Below, one piece after another: positions 36,055 to 44,250 of a DNA stretch of 64,000 bases. Under the pieces are notes generated by a model that was not told the DNA's origin, searched no databases, and was given only the letters and a program-made list of their open reading frames with translations. The position numbers were made by a program, and so were the translations under genes. Source of the DNA: Bacteroidetes bacterium MedPE-SWsnd-G2. GTDB taxonomy: Bacteria > Bacteroidota > Bacteroidia > Flavobacteriales > Flavobacteriaceae. Position 1 is the stretch's first letter. Each line of letters begins with the position of its first letter. Location: positions 1 through 64,000 of the forward strand of contig MPDE01000010.1 in NCBI GenBank assembly GCA_001874335.1, written 5' to 3'.

Positions 36055-38904
36055 TTATGCCTCGGCGTATGCCTCAATAGGAGTACAAGAACAGATGAGG
36101 TTTCTGTCTCCATAAGCATCATCAACACGTCGTACTGATGGCCAAAATTTATTTTCTTTTACAAATTCTAATGGATATGCAGCGTCTTCTCTGGTATATG
36201 GAAGCTCCCAAATAGAAGCCGTTAATAAATCTAAAGTATGCGGTGCATTCTTTAAAACGTTATTAGGATCTTCTTTAGTGGCAGCATTTATTTCTGCTCT
36301 AATTGAAATCATAGCATCACAAAAACGATCCATTTCTGCTTTGCTTTCACTTTCAGTAGGCTCAATCATTAATGTTCCTGCAACTGGGAAAGATACAGTT
36401 GGAGCATGGAAACCATAATCCATTAATCGCTTAGCGATATCTGTAACTTCAATGCCGTTAGCTTTAAAAGCTCTACAATCTACAATCATTTCGTGAGCGG
36501 CTCTACCACGTTCACCAGAATATAAAGTATCAAAATGACCTTCTAATCTTTGTTTAATGTAGTTGGCATTTAAAATAGCCGTTCTTGTAGATTCTGTTAA
36601 GCCTTCTGCACCTAACATTTTAATGTATCCGTAAGAGATTAAACAAACTAATGAAGATCCCCAAGGCGCAGAAGAAATGGCAGAAATAGCTTTTTCTCCA
36701 CCTGCCTTAATTACTGGGTTTCCAGGTAAAAATGGTACTAATTGTTCAGCAACACAAATTGGTCCTACACCAGGTCCACCACCACCGTGAGGAATGGCAA
36801 ATGTTTTGTGTAAGTTTAAGTGACAAACATCGGCTCCAATATTCCCTGGATTTGTTAATCCAACTTGAGCATTCATGTTAGCACCATCCATATATACTTG
36901 ACCACCATTGTCATGTATGATTTGAGTGATATTTGTAATTGCTGCCTCATAAACACCGTGAGTTGATGGGTAGGTTACCATTAAAGCAGCCAAGTTGTCT
37001 TTGTGTAATTCGGCCTTTTCTTTTAGGTCATTTACATCAATATTACCTTCTTCGGTAGACTTAGTAACAACTACTTTCATTCCGGCCATAACTGCACTTG
37101 CAGGGTTTGTGCCGTGAGCTGAAGAAGGAATTAAGCAAATGTTTCTGTGGTGATCACCACGAGAATCATGATATGCTTTTATAACCATTAATCCAGCAAA
37201 TTCACCTTGAGCACCAGAATTTGGTTGTAAAGATGTTGCGGCAAAACCAGTAATTTCAGTCAACTGATCTTCCAATGCTTTTAGCATTTTTTGGTACCCT
37301 TGAGCTTGCTCAATAGGGACAAAAGGGTGAATGCTTCCCCAGTTAGGATTACTTAAAGGCAACATTTCTGCAGCTGCATTTAGTTTCATAGTACAAGATC
37401 CTAACGAAATCATAGAGTGGTTAAGAGATAAATCTTTTCGCTCTAATAATTTTATATAACGCATTAATTCTGTTTCAGAATGGTGCGTGTTAAAGACGTC
37501 TTGTTGTAAGAATTGAGATGTTCTTGCTAGTCCCTCTTGAATGTTATTGCTATAAGGAATGCCTTCTAAACTTTCAACTTTGTTTTGACTTACTTCAGCA
37601 AATACATTTATAACCGCATTTGCATCCTTTAAAGTTGTAGTCTCGTTGAAAGAAATTAGAACACTGTCATCAGAAGGATAAAAGAAATTAATTTCATTTC
37701 CTTCAGCTACTGCCTTTACTTTGGCAGCGTCAGCTTTTATTTGAATAGTATCGAAGAAATTTGTATTTGTTTGTTCAAATCCTAATGCTTCAATTTTATT
37801 TGCTACAGATCCCGCAGTAGAGTGTACTTTGTTAGCAATAAACTCTAATCCTTTAGGTCCATGATAAACAGCATACATTCCAGCCATAACAGCCAATAAT
37901 ACTTGTGCCGTACAAATGTTAGATGTAGCGCGGTCTCTTTTTATATGTTGTTCTCTGGTTTGAAGAGCCATTCTTAATGCTCTGTTACCATTTTTATCTT
38001 TAGTTACACCAATGATACGACCAGGGATATCACGTTTATAAGCTTCTTTAGTTGCAAAATAAGCAGCATGAGGACCTCCGTAGCCCATTGGGATACCGAA
38101 ACGTTGAGTTGTACCAACAACAACATCTGCTCCAAATTTGCCCGGTGCTTCAAGTTTTACTAAACTTAAAATATCTGCAGCAACTGCAACTTTAATGCTG
38201 GCTTCTTGTGCTTTAGATATAAAACTTTTGATATCTGTAATTTGTCCATCTTTTCCAGGATATTGTAAAAGGGCTCCAAATACTTCAGAAGAAAAATCGA
38301 ATTCAGCTTCATTACCAACTATAAGTTCAATTCCTATTGGGTTAGCTCTTGTTTCTAATAACGAAAGAGTTTGAGGTAATATCGTATCGGAAACAAAAAA
38401 CTTATTGATTTTTGCTTTTTTCTGAGCACGATCCCTAACCGCAAACAATAAACTCATAGCTTCAGCAGCTGCCGTACTTTCATCTAATAAAGAGGCGTTG
38501 GCAATTTCCATTCCAGTTAAATCAATAACCATTGTTTGGAAATTTAATAATGCTTCCAGTCTACCTTGAGCAATTTCGGCTTGGTAAGGCGTATAAGCAG
38601 TATACCATCCTGGGTTTTCCAAAATGTTTCTTTGAATAACTGCAGGAGTTATTGTTGGGTGATATCCTAAACCAATATAAGCGGCATAGGTTTTGTTTTC
38701 TTTTGAGAGCTCGTGAATGTGAGTTAAATACTCCTGTTCGCTCATTGGATCGTCTAAATTTAATCCTGATTTTATTAAAATATCATCCGGAACAGTCTCA
38801 TAGATAAGTTGATCTAAGGTAGGCGTTCCTATAGTTTTTAACATTTCGGATTGGTCTTCTTCTCGAGGACCAATATGACGTAGTGCAAATGAAGTTGTAT
38901 TCAT
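36055..38904 (-). CDS. gcvP: Glycine dehydrogenase (decarboxylating), GcvP
   Basis: PLP-dependent P-protein of the glycine cleavage system, releasing CO2 from glycine and loading the H-protein. The single-chain form is seen: both halves of the alpha2-like fold are present. The PLP Lys700 is in HLNLHKTFAIPHGGGGPGVGP, and SLGSCTMKLNAAAEM and LQPNSGAQGEF are typical. Length from the chosen ATG is 949, normal. The longer frame starts with TTG at 38934, which lies inside the -7 element (38932-38939), so ATG at 38904 is preferred. GcvT and GcvH are not in the window, and I recognised no glycine riboswitch upstream. Confidence 0.95.
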   Translation of the reverse strand: MNTTSFALRHIGPREEDQSEMLKTIGTPTLDQLIYETVPDDILIKSGLNLDDPMSEQEYLTHIHELSKENKTYAAYIGLGYHPTITPAVIQRNILENPGWYTAYTPYQAEIAQGRLEALLNFQTMVIDLTGMEIANASLLDESTAAAEAMSLLFAVRDRAQKKAKINKFFVSDTILPQTLSLLETRANPIGIELIVGNEAEFDFSSEVFGALLQYPGKDGQITDIKSFISKAQEASIKVAVAADILSLVKLEAPGKFGADVVVGTTQRFGIPMGYGGPHAAYFATKEAYKRDIPGRIIGVTKDKNGNRALRMALQTREQHIKRDRATSNICTAQVLLAVMAGMYAVYHGPKGLEFIANKVHSTAGSVANKIEALGFEQTNTNFFDTIQIKADAAKVKAVAEGNEINFFYPSDDSVLISFNETTTLKDANAVINVFAEVSQNKVESLEGIPYSNNIQEGLARTSQFLQQDVFNTHHSETELMRYIKLLERKDLSLNHSMISLGSCTMKLNAAAEMLPLSNPNWGSIHPFVPIEQAQGYQKMLKALEDQLTEITGFAATSLQPNSGAQGEFAGLMVIKAYHDSRGDHHRNICLIPSSAHGTNPASAVMAGMKVVVTKSTEEGNIDVNDLKEKAELHKDNLAALMVTYPSTHGVYEAAITNITQIIHDNGGQVYMDGANMNAQVGLTNPGNIGADVCHLNLHKTFAIPHGGGGPGVGPICVAEQLVPFLPGNPVIKAGGEKAISAISSAPWGSSLVCLISYGYIKMLGAEGLTESTRTAILNANYIKQRLEGHFDTLYSGERGRAAHEMIVDCRAFKANGIEVTDIAKRLMDYGFHAPTVSFPVAGTLMIEPTESESKAEMDRFCDAMISIRAEINAATKEDPNNVLKNAPHTLDLLTASIWELPYTREDAAYPLEFVKENKFWPSVRRVDDAYGDRNLICSCTPIEAYAEA

Positions 38905-38931
38905 CAAATTAGTTTGTTGTGTTTCAAGCTG

Positions 38932-38939
38932 CAAAATTA
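38932..38939 (-). promoter_or_regulatory. -7 promoter element of gcvP
   Basis: Minus-strand TAATTTTG, a perfect TAnnTTTG, 27 nt ahead of the ATG at 38904. It sits in the 121-bp divergent interval with the UbiA-like gene. Confidence 0.55.
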
Positions 38940-39013
38940 AGTAATTTACTATGGTTAATTGTTAATGGAAATGAAACTTTTTAACGATTTTTCAATGATA
39001 TTAACAGTTTAAC

Positions 39014-39021
39014 TATTTTTG
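39014..39021 (+). promoter_or_regulatory. -7 element abutting the UbiA-like gene start
   Basis: TATTTTTG, a perfect match, ends 4 nt before the ATG at 39026, giving a probable leaderless transcript. Confidence 0.55.
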
Positions 39022-39025
39022 CATT

Positions 39026-39856
39026 ATGCAGTTTTTTTCAAAGGTTTTAAACTTTTTTATAAATAGCAGTATTCATGTGGCTTTAGCGGCGTTTGCCTTA
39101 GGTTGGGTGACGCTCATTGAGTTTGATGTACCGTTCTCAGAATCTGTGTTGTACTTCATTTTTTTTGGTACCATTACAGCGTATAATTTTGTCAAGTATT
39201 TTGGATTGGCAAAATTCCACCATAGAAGCTTAACAAATAGCTTAAAACAGATACAGATATTTTCTTTTTTTGCATTTCTTTTCATGTGCTATTATGCAGC
39301 CCAATTGGAGCTAAAAACTATAGTATATGTTGGTGTTTTAGGACTCGTCACAATCTTATATGCAATTCCCTTTTTTCCTCGGAAGCATTTTTTAGATGGT
39401 AATAAAAACTTGAGAAGTATTTCTGGAATGAAAATTTATATAATAGGAATAGTTTGGGCCGGAATAACTGTATTTATTCCTTTATTAAATGCAGGGGTTT
39501 CATTTGGTCATGACCCAATAATTACATTTGCTCAACGATTTTTGATTGTAATGGTATTGGTTTTACCTTTTGATATTCGTGATATGACTTATGATCATTT
39601 GAAACTTGGGACACTACCACAATCTATTGGGTTGAAGCGCACCAAATTGATAGCGTACTTCACTTGTATTTTTATTGGTTTATTGCAAAGCTTCAAGTTT
39701 TATAGCTCAGACAGTTTTGCGATTAGCTTGTATGTTACTCTATTGGTAATTGTTGTATCGGTATATTTTTCTAATACCAATCAAGGAAAGTATTATGCGT
39801 CTTTCTGGGTAGAAGCTATCCCTATTGGATGGTTAGCCTTGCTTTTGCTGTTCTAA
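39026..39856 (+). CDS. UbiA-like integral membrane protein
   Basis: Seven to nine hydrophobic segments fill the 276 residues. The section FDIRDMTYDHLKLGTLPQSIG resembles the second acidic motif of UbiA-family prenyltransferases (DxxxD...LGTLP), while the first acidic motif is replaced by a weaker TAYNFVKYFG. So it is probably a divergent UbiA-superfamily protein, and activity as a prenyltransferase is uncertain. The last 24 bp overlap the convergent zf-HC2-like gene. The start is the only ATG compatible with the perfect -7 element just upstream. Confidence 0.7.
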   Translation: MQFFSKVLNFFINSSIHVALAAFALGWVTLIEFDVPFSESVLYFIFFGTITAYNFVKYFGLAKFHHRSLTNSLKQIQIFSFFAFLFMCYYAAQLELKTIVYVGVLGLVTILYAIPFFPRKHFLDGNKNLRSISGMKIYIIGIVWAGITVFIPLLNAGVSFGHDPIITFAQRFLIVMVLVLPFDIRDMTYDHLKLGTLPQSIGLKRTKLIAYFTCIFIGLLQSFKFYSSDSFAISLYVTLLVIVVSVYFSNTNQGKYYASFWVEAIPIGWLALLLLF

Positions 39857-40096
39857 TTTTAGATTAAACTCTTTTTGAAGCGCATTGAGCTCCTCTTTTT
39901 GCAAGCAATCTAAAGGCGCTTGATTAATTGAGTCTGAGAGTTTTTTGTTTCTTTTCACATATTTGCGTGTAATGCTACAATACAAATATCTAAGATTAAG
40001 TTTTAGTTTCTCCCAAGCCGTAGCCTCACCGTACTGCGATTTATCACAAATTTCTTGAGCTTCTTCGCAGGATATAAATAAAAATTTTCGCTTCAT
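39833..40096 (-). CDS. Small zf-HC2-like (anti-sigma factor-like) protein
   Basis: An 87-residue protein from the ATG at 40096 (an in-frame earlier start at 40117 would lie inside the sigma gene). SCEEAQEICDKSQYGEATAWEKLKLN followed by LRYLYCSITRKYVKRN resembles the zf-HC2 anti-sigma module, but the HxxxCxxC pattern is incomplete: the second Cys of CxxC is Thr and the His is Arg. It starts 1 bp after the ECF sigma stop, so coupling is likely. The role as an anti-sigma factor is inferred from pattern and position. Its last 24 bp overlap the UbiA-like gene. Confidence 0.6.
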   Translation of the reverse strand: MKRKFLFISCEEAQEICDKSQYGEATAWEKLKLNLRYLYCSITRKYVKRNKKLSDSINQAPLDCLQKEELNALQKEFNLKLEQQKQG

Positions 40097-40097
40097 A

Positions 40098-40649
40098 TTA
40101 AAACCAGTTATTTTCAAGGCAATCTGCCATTGCAGTTCGAGCCCTATGAATTATAACCCATAGGTTAGACGCCGTAATGTTTAATTCATTACAGATCGTT
40201 TCTGTATCCATTCCTTCAATAGTTTTCATTTTAAAAACTTGGGCTTGTTTTTGGGAAAGTTTAGACATGCATTTTTGAATAGCCATTGCAAGCTCTTCAT
40301 TTTCTATCGTATCTTCTGCGGTTCTGTCATAGGGGTCAGCTACACGTTCTTCGAGCCAGTCACCTTCGTCTTCCTCTGTGTTAAAGTTTACTTTTACTTC
40401 TGCCTTTCCTTTTTTTGAATTTATTTTTCGATAATGATCTATAATTTTTCGCTTTAAAATCGAGATAAGCCAAGTGCGCTCACTGGCTTGACCCTTAAAA
40501 TTAACCATCGACTTTAAGCCTGCAAAAAAGGTTTCTTGAACCAAATCTTTTGCAACCTCTCTATCATTAATACGAGTGATGGTATAATTAAAAAGGTAAT
40601 CTGAATAAAGTGAAACCCATTTATTGGGATCTAATTTGTGATCAGGCAT
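40098..40649 (-). CDS. ECF-type RNA polymerase sigma factor
   Basis: A sigma-70 family regulator of 183 residues. Region 2 (about 14-80) shows INDREVAKDLVQETFFAGLKSMVNFKGQASERTWLISILKRKIIDHYRK, a standard ECF core promoter-binding part. Region 4 (about 120-178) has ELAMAIQKCMSKLSQKQAQVFKMKTIEGMDTETICNELNITASNLWVIIHRART, a helix-turn-helix for -35 recognition. A Lys/Glu-rich linker separates them. Its own targets are unknown. The stop is 1 bp before the small partner gene; a TACATTTG -7 element lies 26 nt upstream. Confidence 0.92.
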   Translation of the reverse strand: MPDHKLDPNKWVSLYSDYLFNYTITRINDREVAKDLVQETFFAGLKSMVNFKGQASERTWLISILKRKIIDHYRKINSKKGKAEVKVNFNTEEDEGDWLEERVADPYDRTAEDTIENEELAMAIQKCMSKLSQKQAQVFKMKTIEGMDTETICNELNITASNLWVIIHRARTAMADCLENNWF

Positions 40650-40675
40650 GTTAATTATAAACGTTAAGTGTTATT

Positions 40676-40683
40676 CAAATGTA
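40676..40683 (-). promoter_or_regulatory. -7 promoter element of the ECF sigma gene
   Basis: Minus-strand TACATTTG, a perfect TAnnTTTG, 26 nt ahead of the ATG at 40649. Confidence 0.5.
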
Positions 40684-40729
40684 ATTAAATAATTTAATTC
40701 TATTCAGTTAACTCGTTTATAGGCTGCTT

Positions 40730-41539
40730 TTAACCTAAAAGGTGATTTTTTATGAATAAGGCCACCCCATCTTCTTTGTTTGAATGTGTAATATGGTCTG
40801 CGACTTGTTGTGCTTCAGAATTCGCATTTTCAACAGCTACACCTAAACCTACAGCATTAAGCATGTCTATGTCATTGTAGTTGTCGCCAAAAGCCACAAC
40901 ATTGGTTAATTGTGTTTTGGGGTAGTTGGTTTTAATCAGGGACTCAATGGCAGTTAATTTAGAAATTTTACAAGGAGAAATTTCTAAATAAGTAGGCTTA
41001 CTTCTGTATCCAATGACCTTATTTTTTAGGTTACTCTCAATGTATTGGGCTAAAGCTTCAATTTCTAATTCATCACCCATACACATTATTTTGTGCGCAC
41101 CTTTGTTTTGAGATTCCCAGGTGTTGAGGGTATCATCAATAGTGTTTACAACAGGTGTAACTTTGGTGTTATTGGCTTCCCGTTTTGCCCAATAATCCAT
41201 AGCTGGAACATACCATTCATTATTGTGGTATAAACTTAAATGGATGCTGGTTTCTGAACAGAATTTTGCGATTTGAGAGCTCGACCTTCCGTCAATCTCT
41301 GTTGACTGTAGTATTAACTCTTGATCTTTAATAAGTGCACCATTATAAGCAATCATGGGTAAATTGGTAATGTCTAACTCTTGCTGCAAATGAAACATGG
41401 CCTGCGGCATACGAGATGAAATCAAAATAAATGGTATTGGAGAAAGCTGTTTTATAGTTGAAATACTTAAGGCGCTTAATTCTCTATCCTTGTTTAAAAG
41501 TGTTCCATCAATGTCAGAACATACTAACTTAGTTTCCAT
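40730..41539 (-). CDS. Cof-type HAD hydrolase
   Basis: Sugar- or nucleotide-phosphatase of the HAD IIB (Cof) group. Motif I is CSDIDGTLLNKD (nucleophile Asp9, Asp11), motif II PFILISSRM, motif III the Lys in PCKISK, and motif IV FGDNYNDIDML. The cap is of the C2 type between motifs II and III. 269 residues, normal. The gene is 2 bp after the M3 peptidase stop on the same strand, so cotranscribed. Confidence 0.88.
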   Translation of the reverse strand: METKLVCSDIDGTLLNKDRELSALSISTIKQLSPIPFILISSRMPQAMFHLQQELDITNLPMIAYNGALIKDQELILQSTEIDGRSSSQIAKFCSETSIHLSLYHNNEWYVPAMDYWAKREANNTKVTPVVNTIDDTLNTWESQNKGAHKIMCMGDELEIEALAQYIESNLKNKVIGYRSKPTYLEISPCKISKLTAIESLIKTNYPKTQLTNVVAFGDNYNDIDMLNAVGLGVAVENANSEAQQVADHITHSNKEDGVALFIKNHLLG

Positions 41540-41541
41540 AA

Positions 41542-43572
41542 TTATTGTATTAAACCGGCACGCTTTAAAAGTGCTTCCGGCTGCGGTTCTTGTCCTCTAA
41601 ATTTAATATAAAGATCCATAGGATTTTGAGTGCCTCCTTGTGAAAGGATGTAGTTTTTGAATTTATTGGCAACATCTTTATTAAAGATGCCTTCTTGTTT
41701 AAAGTATTCAAAGGCATCAGCATCTAACACTTCGGCCCATTTGTAACTGTAGTAACCAGAAGAATATCCGCCTTGAAAAATATGTGAAAATGCAGTACTC
41801 ATGCAATTCTCCTTAACATCTGGATATAAGTTGGTATTGATAAAAGCTTGCATTTCGTGTGCTTTTACATCTTTTATATTTTCAGGGTTGGCATTGTGCC
41901 AAGACATGTCTAAAAGACCAAAGCTTATTTGTCTGAGGGTTTGCATGCCTTCATTAAATGTAGCCGATTCTTTAATTTTTGTTATCAAATCAAACGGTAT
42001 AACTTCATTCGTTTCGTAATGTTTTGCAAACAATTCTAAAGCCTCTTTTTCATAACACCAGTTTTCTAATACTTGGCTTGGTAATTCAACAAAATCCCAA
42101 TACACACTTGTACCTGATAACCCTGGGTAAACAGTATTTGCAAGCATGCCATGTAAGGCGTGTCCAAACTCATGAAATAAGGTAGTTACTTCATTAAAAG
42201 TTAGTAGAGAAGGTTTGCTTTTAGTGGGTTTAGTGAAATTACAAACAATAGAGATGTGAGGTCTACTGTCTTTTCCGTCTAATTTATATTGCGGTTTAAA
42301 GGAGGTCATCCAAGCACCGTTTCGTTTGCCTTCACGCGGAAAGAAATCGGCATAAAACACAGCGATAAATTCACCTTTGGTGTTCGTTACCAAATAGGTT
42401 TCAACATCTTCATGGTACGTATCTATGTTGTCAACTTTTTCAAAATTTAAATCGTAAAGCTTATTAGCGATTGTAAATACACCATTAACGACATTTTCTA
42501 GTTTAAAATAAGGTTTTAACTGTTCGTCGTCTAGTTGAAAAAGTTCTTGTTTTAATTTTTCTGAATAATAAGCAGAATCCCATTTTTCTAATTGGGTAAT
42601 GCCATCCTTATCTTTGGCAAAATCTTGTAATCGCTCAAATTCGGTTTTTGCAGCCGGTTTTGCTTTAGTTAAAAGATTGTTTAAAAACGTATTTACTTTT
42701 TCAGGGGTTTGAGCCATGCGCTCTTCTAATACAAATTTGGCATGAGTGTCATAGCCTAATAGGTTTGCGCGTTCATATCTAAGTTGAGCAATTTCTAATA
42801 CATTACTTTGGTTGTCATAGGAATTGCCTTTAAATCCTTTGCTTCCAAAGGCAGAAGACAACTGCTGTCTTAATGCTCTATTGTCAGCGTAAGTCATAAA
42901 CGGGATATAGCTTGGGTAATCTAAAGTGAATAGCCATCCGGTTTTGTTTTTGCTTTCTGCTAATTGTTTTGCAGCTTCCTTAGCGCCGTCAGGTAAGCCA
43001 GACAAATCCTTTTCGTCTTCAATAAGCATCTCAAACGCATTTGTTTCGGCCAATACATTTTCACCAAACTTCAATTTTAATTGACTCAGTTTTTTGTCAA
43101 TTGCTCTAAGTTTCGATTTGTCGGTTTCATTTAGATTTGCACCGTTTCTGGCAAAGCCTTTATACTTTTTTGTTAAAAGCATTTCCTCTTCTGCCGTTAG
43201 TTTTAATTCTAATTTTTGAAAGTATACACGTTTTACGCGATCAAATAATTTTGCGTTAAGCGTGATATCATTACTAAACTCAGATAAAAGCGGGGAAACC
43301 TTTTGTGCTATACTTTGAATCTCATCGTTAGTTTCAGCAGAGTTAAGATTAAAGAATATGCTTGAAATTCTGTCTAATTCTTGTCCAGAATAATCTAAAG
43401 CTGCAATGGTGTTTTCAAATGTAGCAGGGGATGTGTTTTCAGTAATATCATCAATTTCCTGTCTTGCTTTTTCTATGGCTTTTTCAAATGCAGGTAAAAA
43501 CATATCATTTGAAATTTGTGAGAAAGGAGCTGTTTGATGAGGTGTTTGAAACTTTTGATTTAGAATATTCAT
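41542..43572 (-). CDS. M3-family oligopeptidase / dipeptidyl carboxypeptidase
   Basis: Zinc metallopeptidase that degrades short peptides, of the oligopeptidase A/Dcp group. The zinc motif HEFGHALHGML begins at His467 (Glu468, His471), and the third ligand Glu is about 25 residues later (VELPSQVLENW). 676 residues, as expected. There is no signal peptide, so it is probably cytoplasmic. It is followed by the HAD phosphatase; the 194 bp upstream (to purE) are AT-rich and hold a possible sRNA on the opposite strand. Confidence 0.93.
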   Translation of the reverse strand: MNILNQKFQTPHQTAPFSQISNDMFLPAFEKAIEKARQEIDDITENTSPATFENTIAALDYSGQELDRISSIFFNLNSAETNDEIQSIAQKVSPLLSEFSNDITLNAKLFDRVKRVYFQKLELKLTAEEEMLLTKKYKGFARNGANLNETDKSKLRAIDKKLSQLKLKFGENVLAETNAFEMLIEDEKDLSGLPDGAKEAAKQLAESKNKTGWLFTLDYPSYIPFMTYADNRALRQQLSSAFGSKGFKGNSYDNQSNVLEIAQLRYERANLLGYDTHAKFVLEERMAQTPEKVNTFLNNLLTKAKPAAKTEFERLQDFAKDKDGITQLEKWDSAYYSEKLKQELFQLDDEQLKPYFKLENVVNGVFTIANKLYDLNFEKVDNIDTYHEDVETYLVTNTKGEFIAVFYADFFPREGKRNGAWMTSFKPQYKLDGKDSRPHISIVCNFTKPTKSKPSLLTFNEVTTLFHEFGHALHGMLANTVYPGLSGTSVYWDFVELPSQVLENWCYEKEALELFAKHYETNEVIPFDLITKIKESATFNEGMQTLRQISFGLLDMSWHNANPENIKDVKAHEMQAFINTNLYPDVKENCMSTAFSHIFQGGYSSGYYSYKWAEVLDADAFEYFKQEGIFNKDVANKFKNYILSQGGTQNPMDLYIKFRGQEPQPEALLKRAGLIQ

Positions 43573-43678
43573 GAATTCGAATTTCGAAATTAGAGATTTA
43601 TTTGAGTAACGAAATTTATTATTTCGTTGGTTTTGTGATAATTAACATATTTTTTTCGATTGAGGAAAAATATATTAT

Positions 43679-43686
43679 TACTTTTG
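43679..43686 (+). promoter_or_regulatory. Candidate rightward -7 element in the M3 peptidase-purE gap
   Basis: TACTTTTG, a perfect TAnnTTTG, is in an intergenic region where both flanking genes read left. An ATTG-like -33 box ends 16 nt earlier. It would drive the candidate RNA at 43691-43770. Confidence 0.4.
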
Positions 43687-43690
43687 CTGC

Positions 43691-43770
43691 TTATTTTTAC
43701 AAGGAGTCGGCGACTCTAAAAAATATTGATTAATAGCTTTAAAACTCCAGCTTCGGCTGGAGTTTTTTAA
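43691..43770 (+). ncRNA. Candidate short non-coding RNA
   Basis: From the predicted start point about 43691 to the T run of the terminator at 43745-43768 is about 80 nt. A short GAGTCG...CGACTC hairpin lies near 43713-43725. No start codon with a sensible frame is seen. Support is only promoter plus terminator in an otherwise empty gap, so this is a hypothesis. The hairpin could equally be only the purE terminator. Confidence 0.28.
43741..43769. terminator. Strong hairpin terminator at the end of purE (both strands)
   Basis: CTCCAGC (43745-43751), a TTCG tetraloop (43752-43755) and GCTGGAG (43756-43762) with T6 to the right and A4 to the left (T4 for leftward transcripts). It overlaps the last 3 bases of purE, and can end the leftward purK-purE unit and a rightward RNA. 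Confidence 0.82.
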
Positions 43771-44249
43771 TTTAAATCTTTAGCAGATTCGTAAACTTTT
43801 AATTTTAAGCCTTCTTTGAAGGCTACAACCTTGTCTAAAACGCATTTATCAGAAGAACCAATAATTTGGGCTGCTAAAATCCCAGCGTTTTTTGCGCCAT
43901 TAAGAGCCACGGTGGCTACAGGGACACCTCCAGGCATTTGTAAAATAGATAATACAGAATCCCAACCATCGATTGAGTTGCTGCTTTTTACAGGTACTCC
44001 AATCACAGGAAGTGGGGATAAAGAGGCAATCATCCCAGGTAAGTGTGCTGCACCACCTGCTCCAGCAACTATAACTTTGATACCGCGCTCATGTGCTTCT
44101 TTGCCATATTCAAACATTTTTTCAGGTGTACGGTGAGCAGAAACAATATCTACTTCTACTTCAATATCAAAACCTTTTAAAATGTCTATAGCATCTTGCA
44201 TTACAGGAAGATCACTTTTACTTCCCATTATAATTCCTACTTTACTCAT
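43767..44249 (-). CDS. purE: N5-carboxyaminoimidazole ribonucleotide mutase
   Basis: Class I PurE, converts N5-CAIR to CAIR in purine synthesis. MSKVGIIMGSKSDLPVMQDA, VSAHRTPE, VIVAGAGGAAHLPGM and NAGILAAQII are the family's blocks, with 160 residues. The start is 2 bp from the purK stop, and the enzymes act in consecutive steps, so it is the second gene in a purK-purE operon. Confidence 0.96.
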   Translation of the reverse strand: MSKVGIIMGSKSDLPVMQDAIDILKGFDIEVEVDIVSAHRTPEKMFEYGKEAHERGIKVIVAGAGGAAHLPGMIASLSPLPVIGVPVKSSNSIDGWDSVLSILQMPGGVPVATVALNGAKNAGILAAQIIGSSDKCVLDKVVAFKEGLKLKVYESAKDLN

Positions 44250-44250
44250 T

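Noticed and set aside
38935-39025. Glycine riboswitch ahead of gcvP
   Set aside because: The leader is only about 25 nt after the -7 box, too short for a tandem or single glycine aptamer, and no aptamer motifs are seen.
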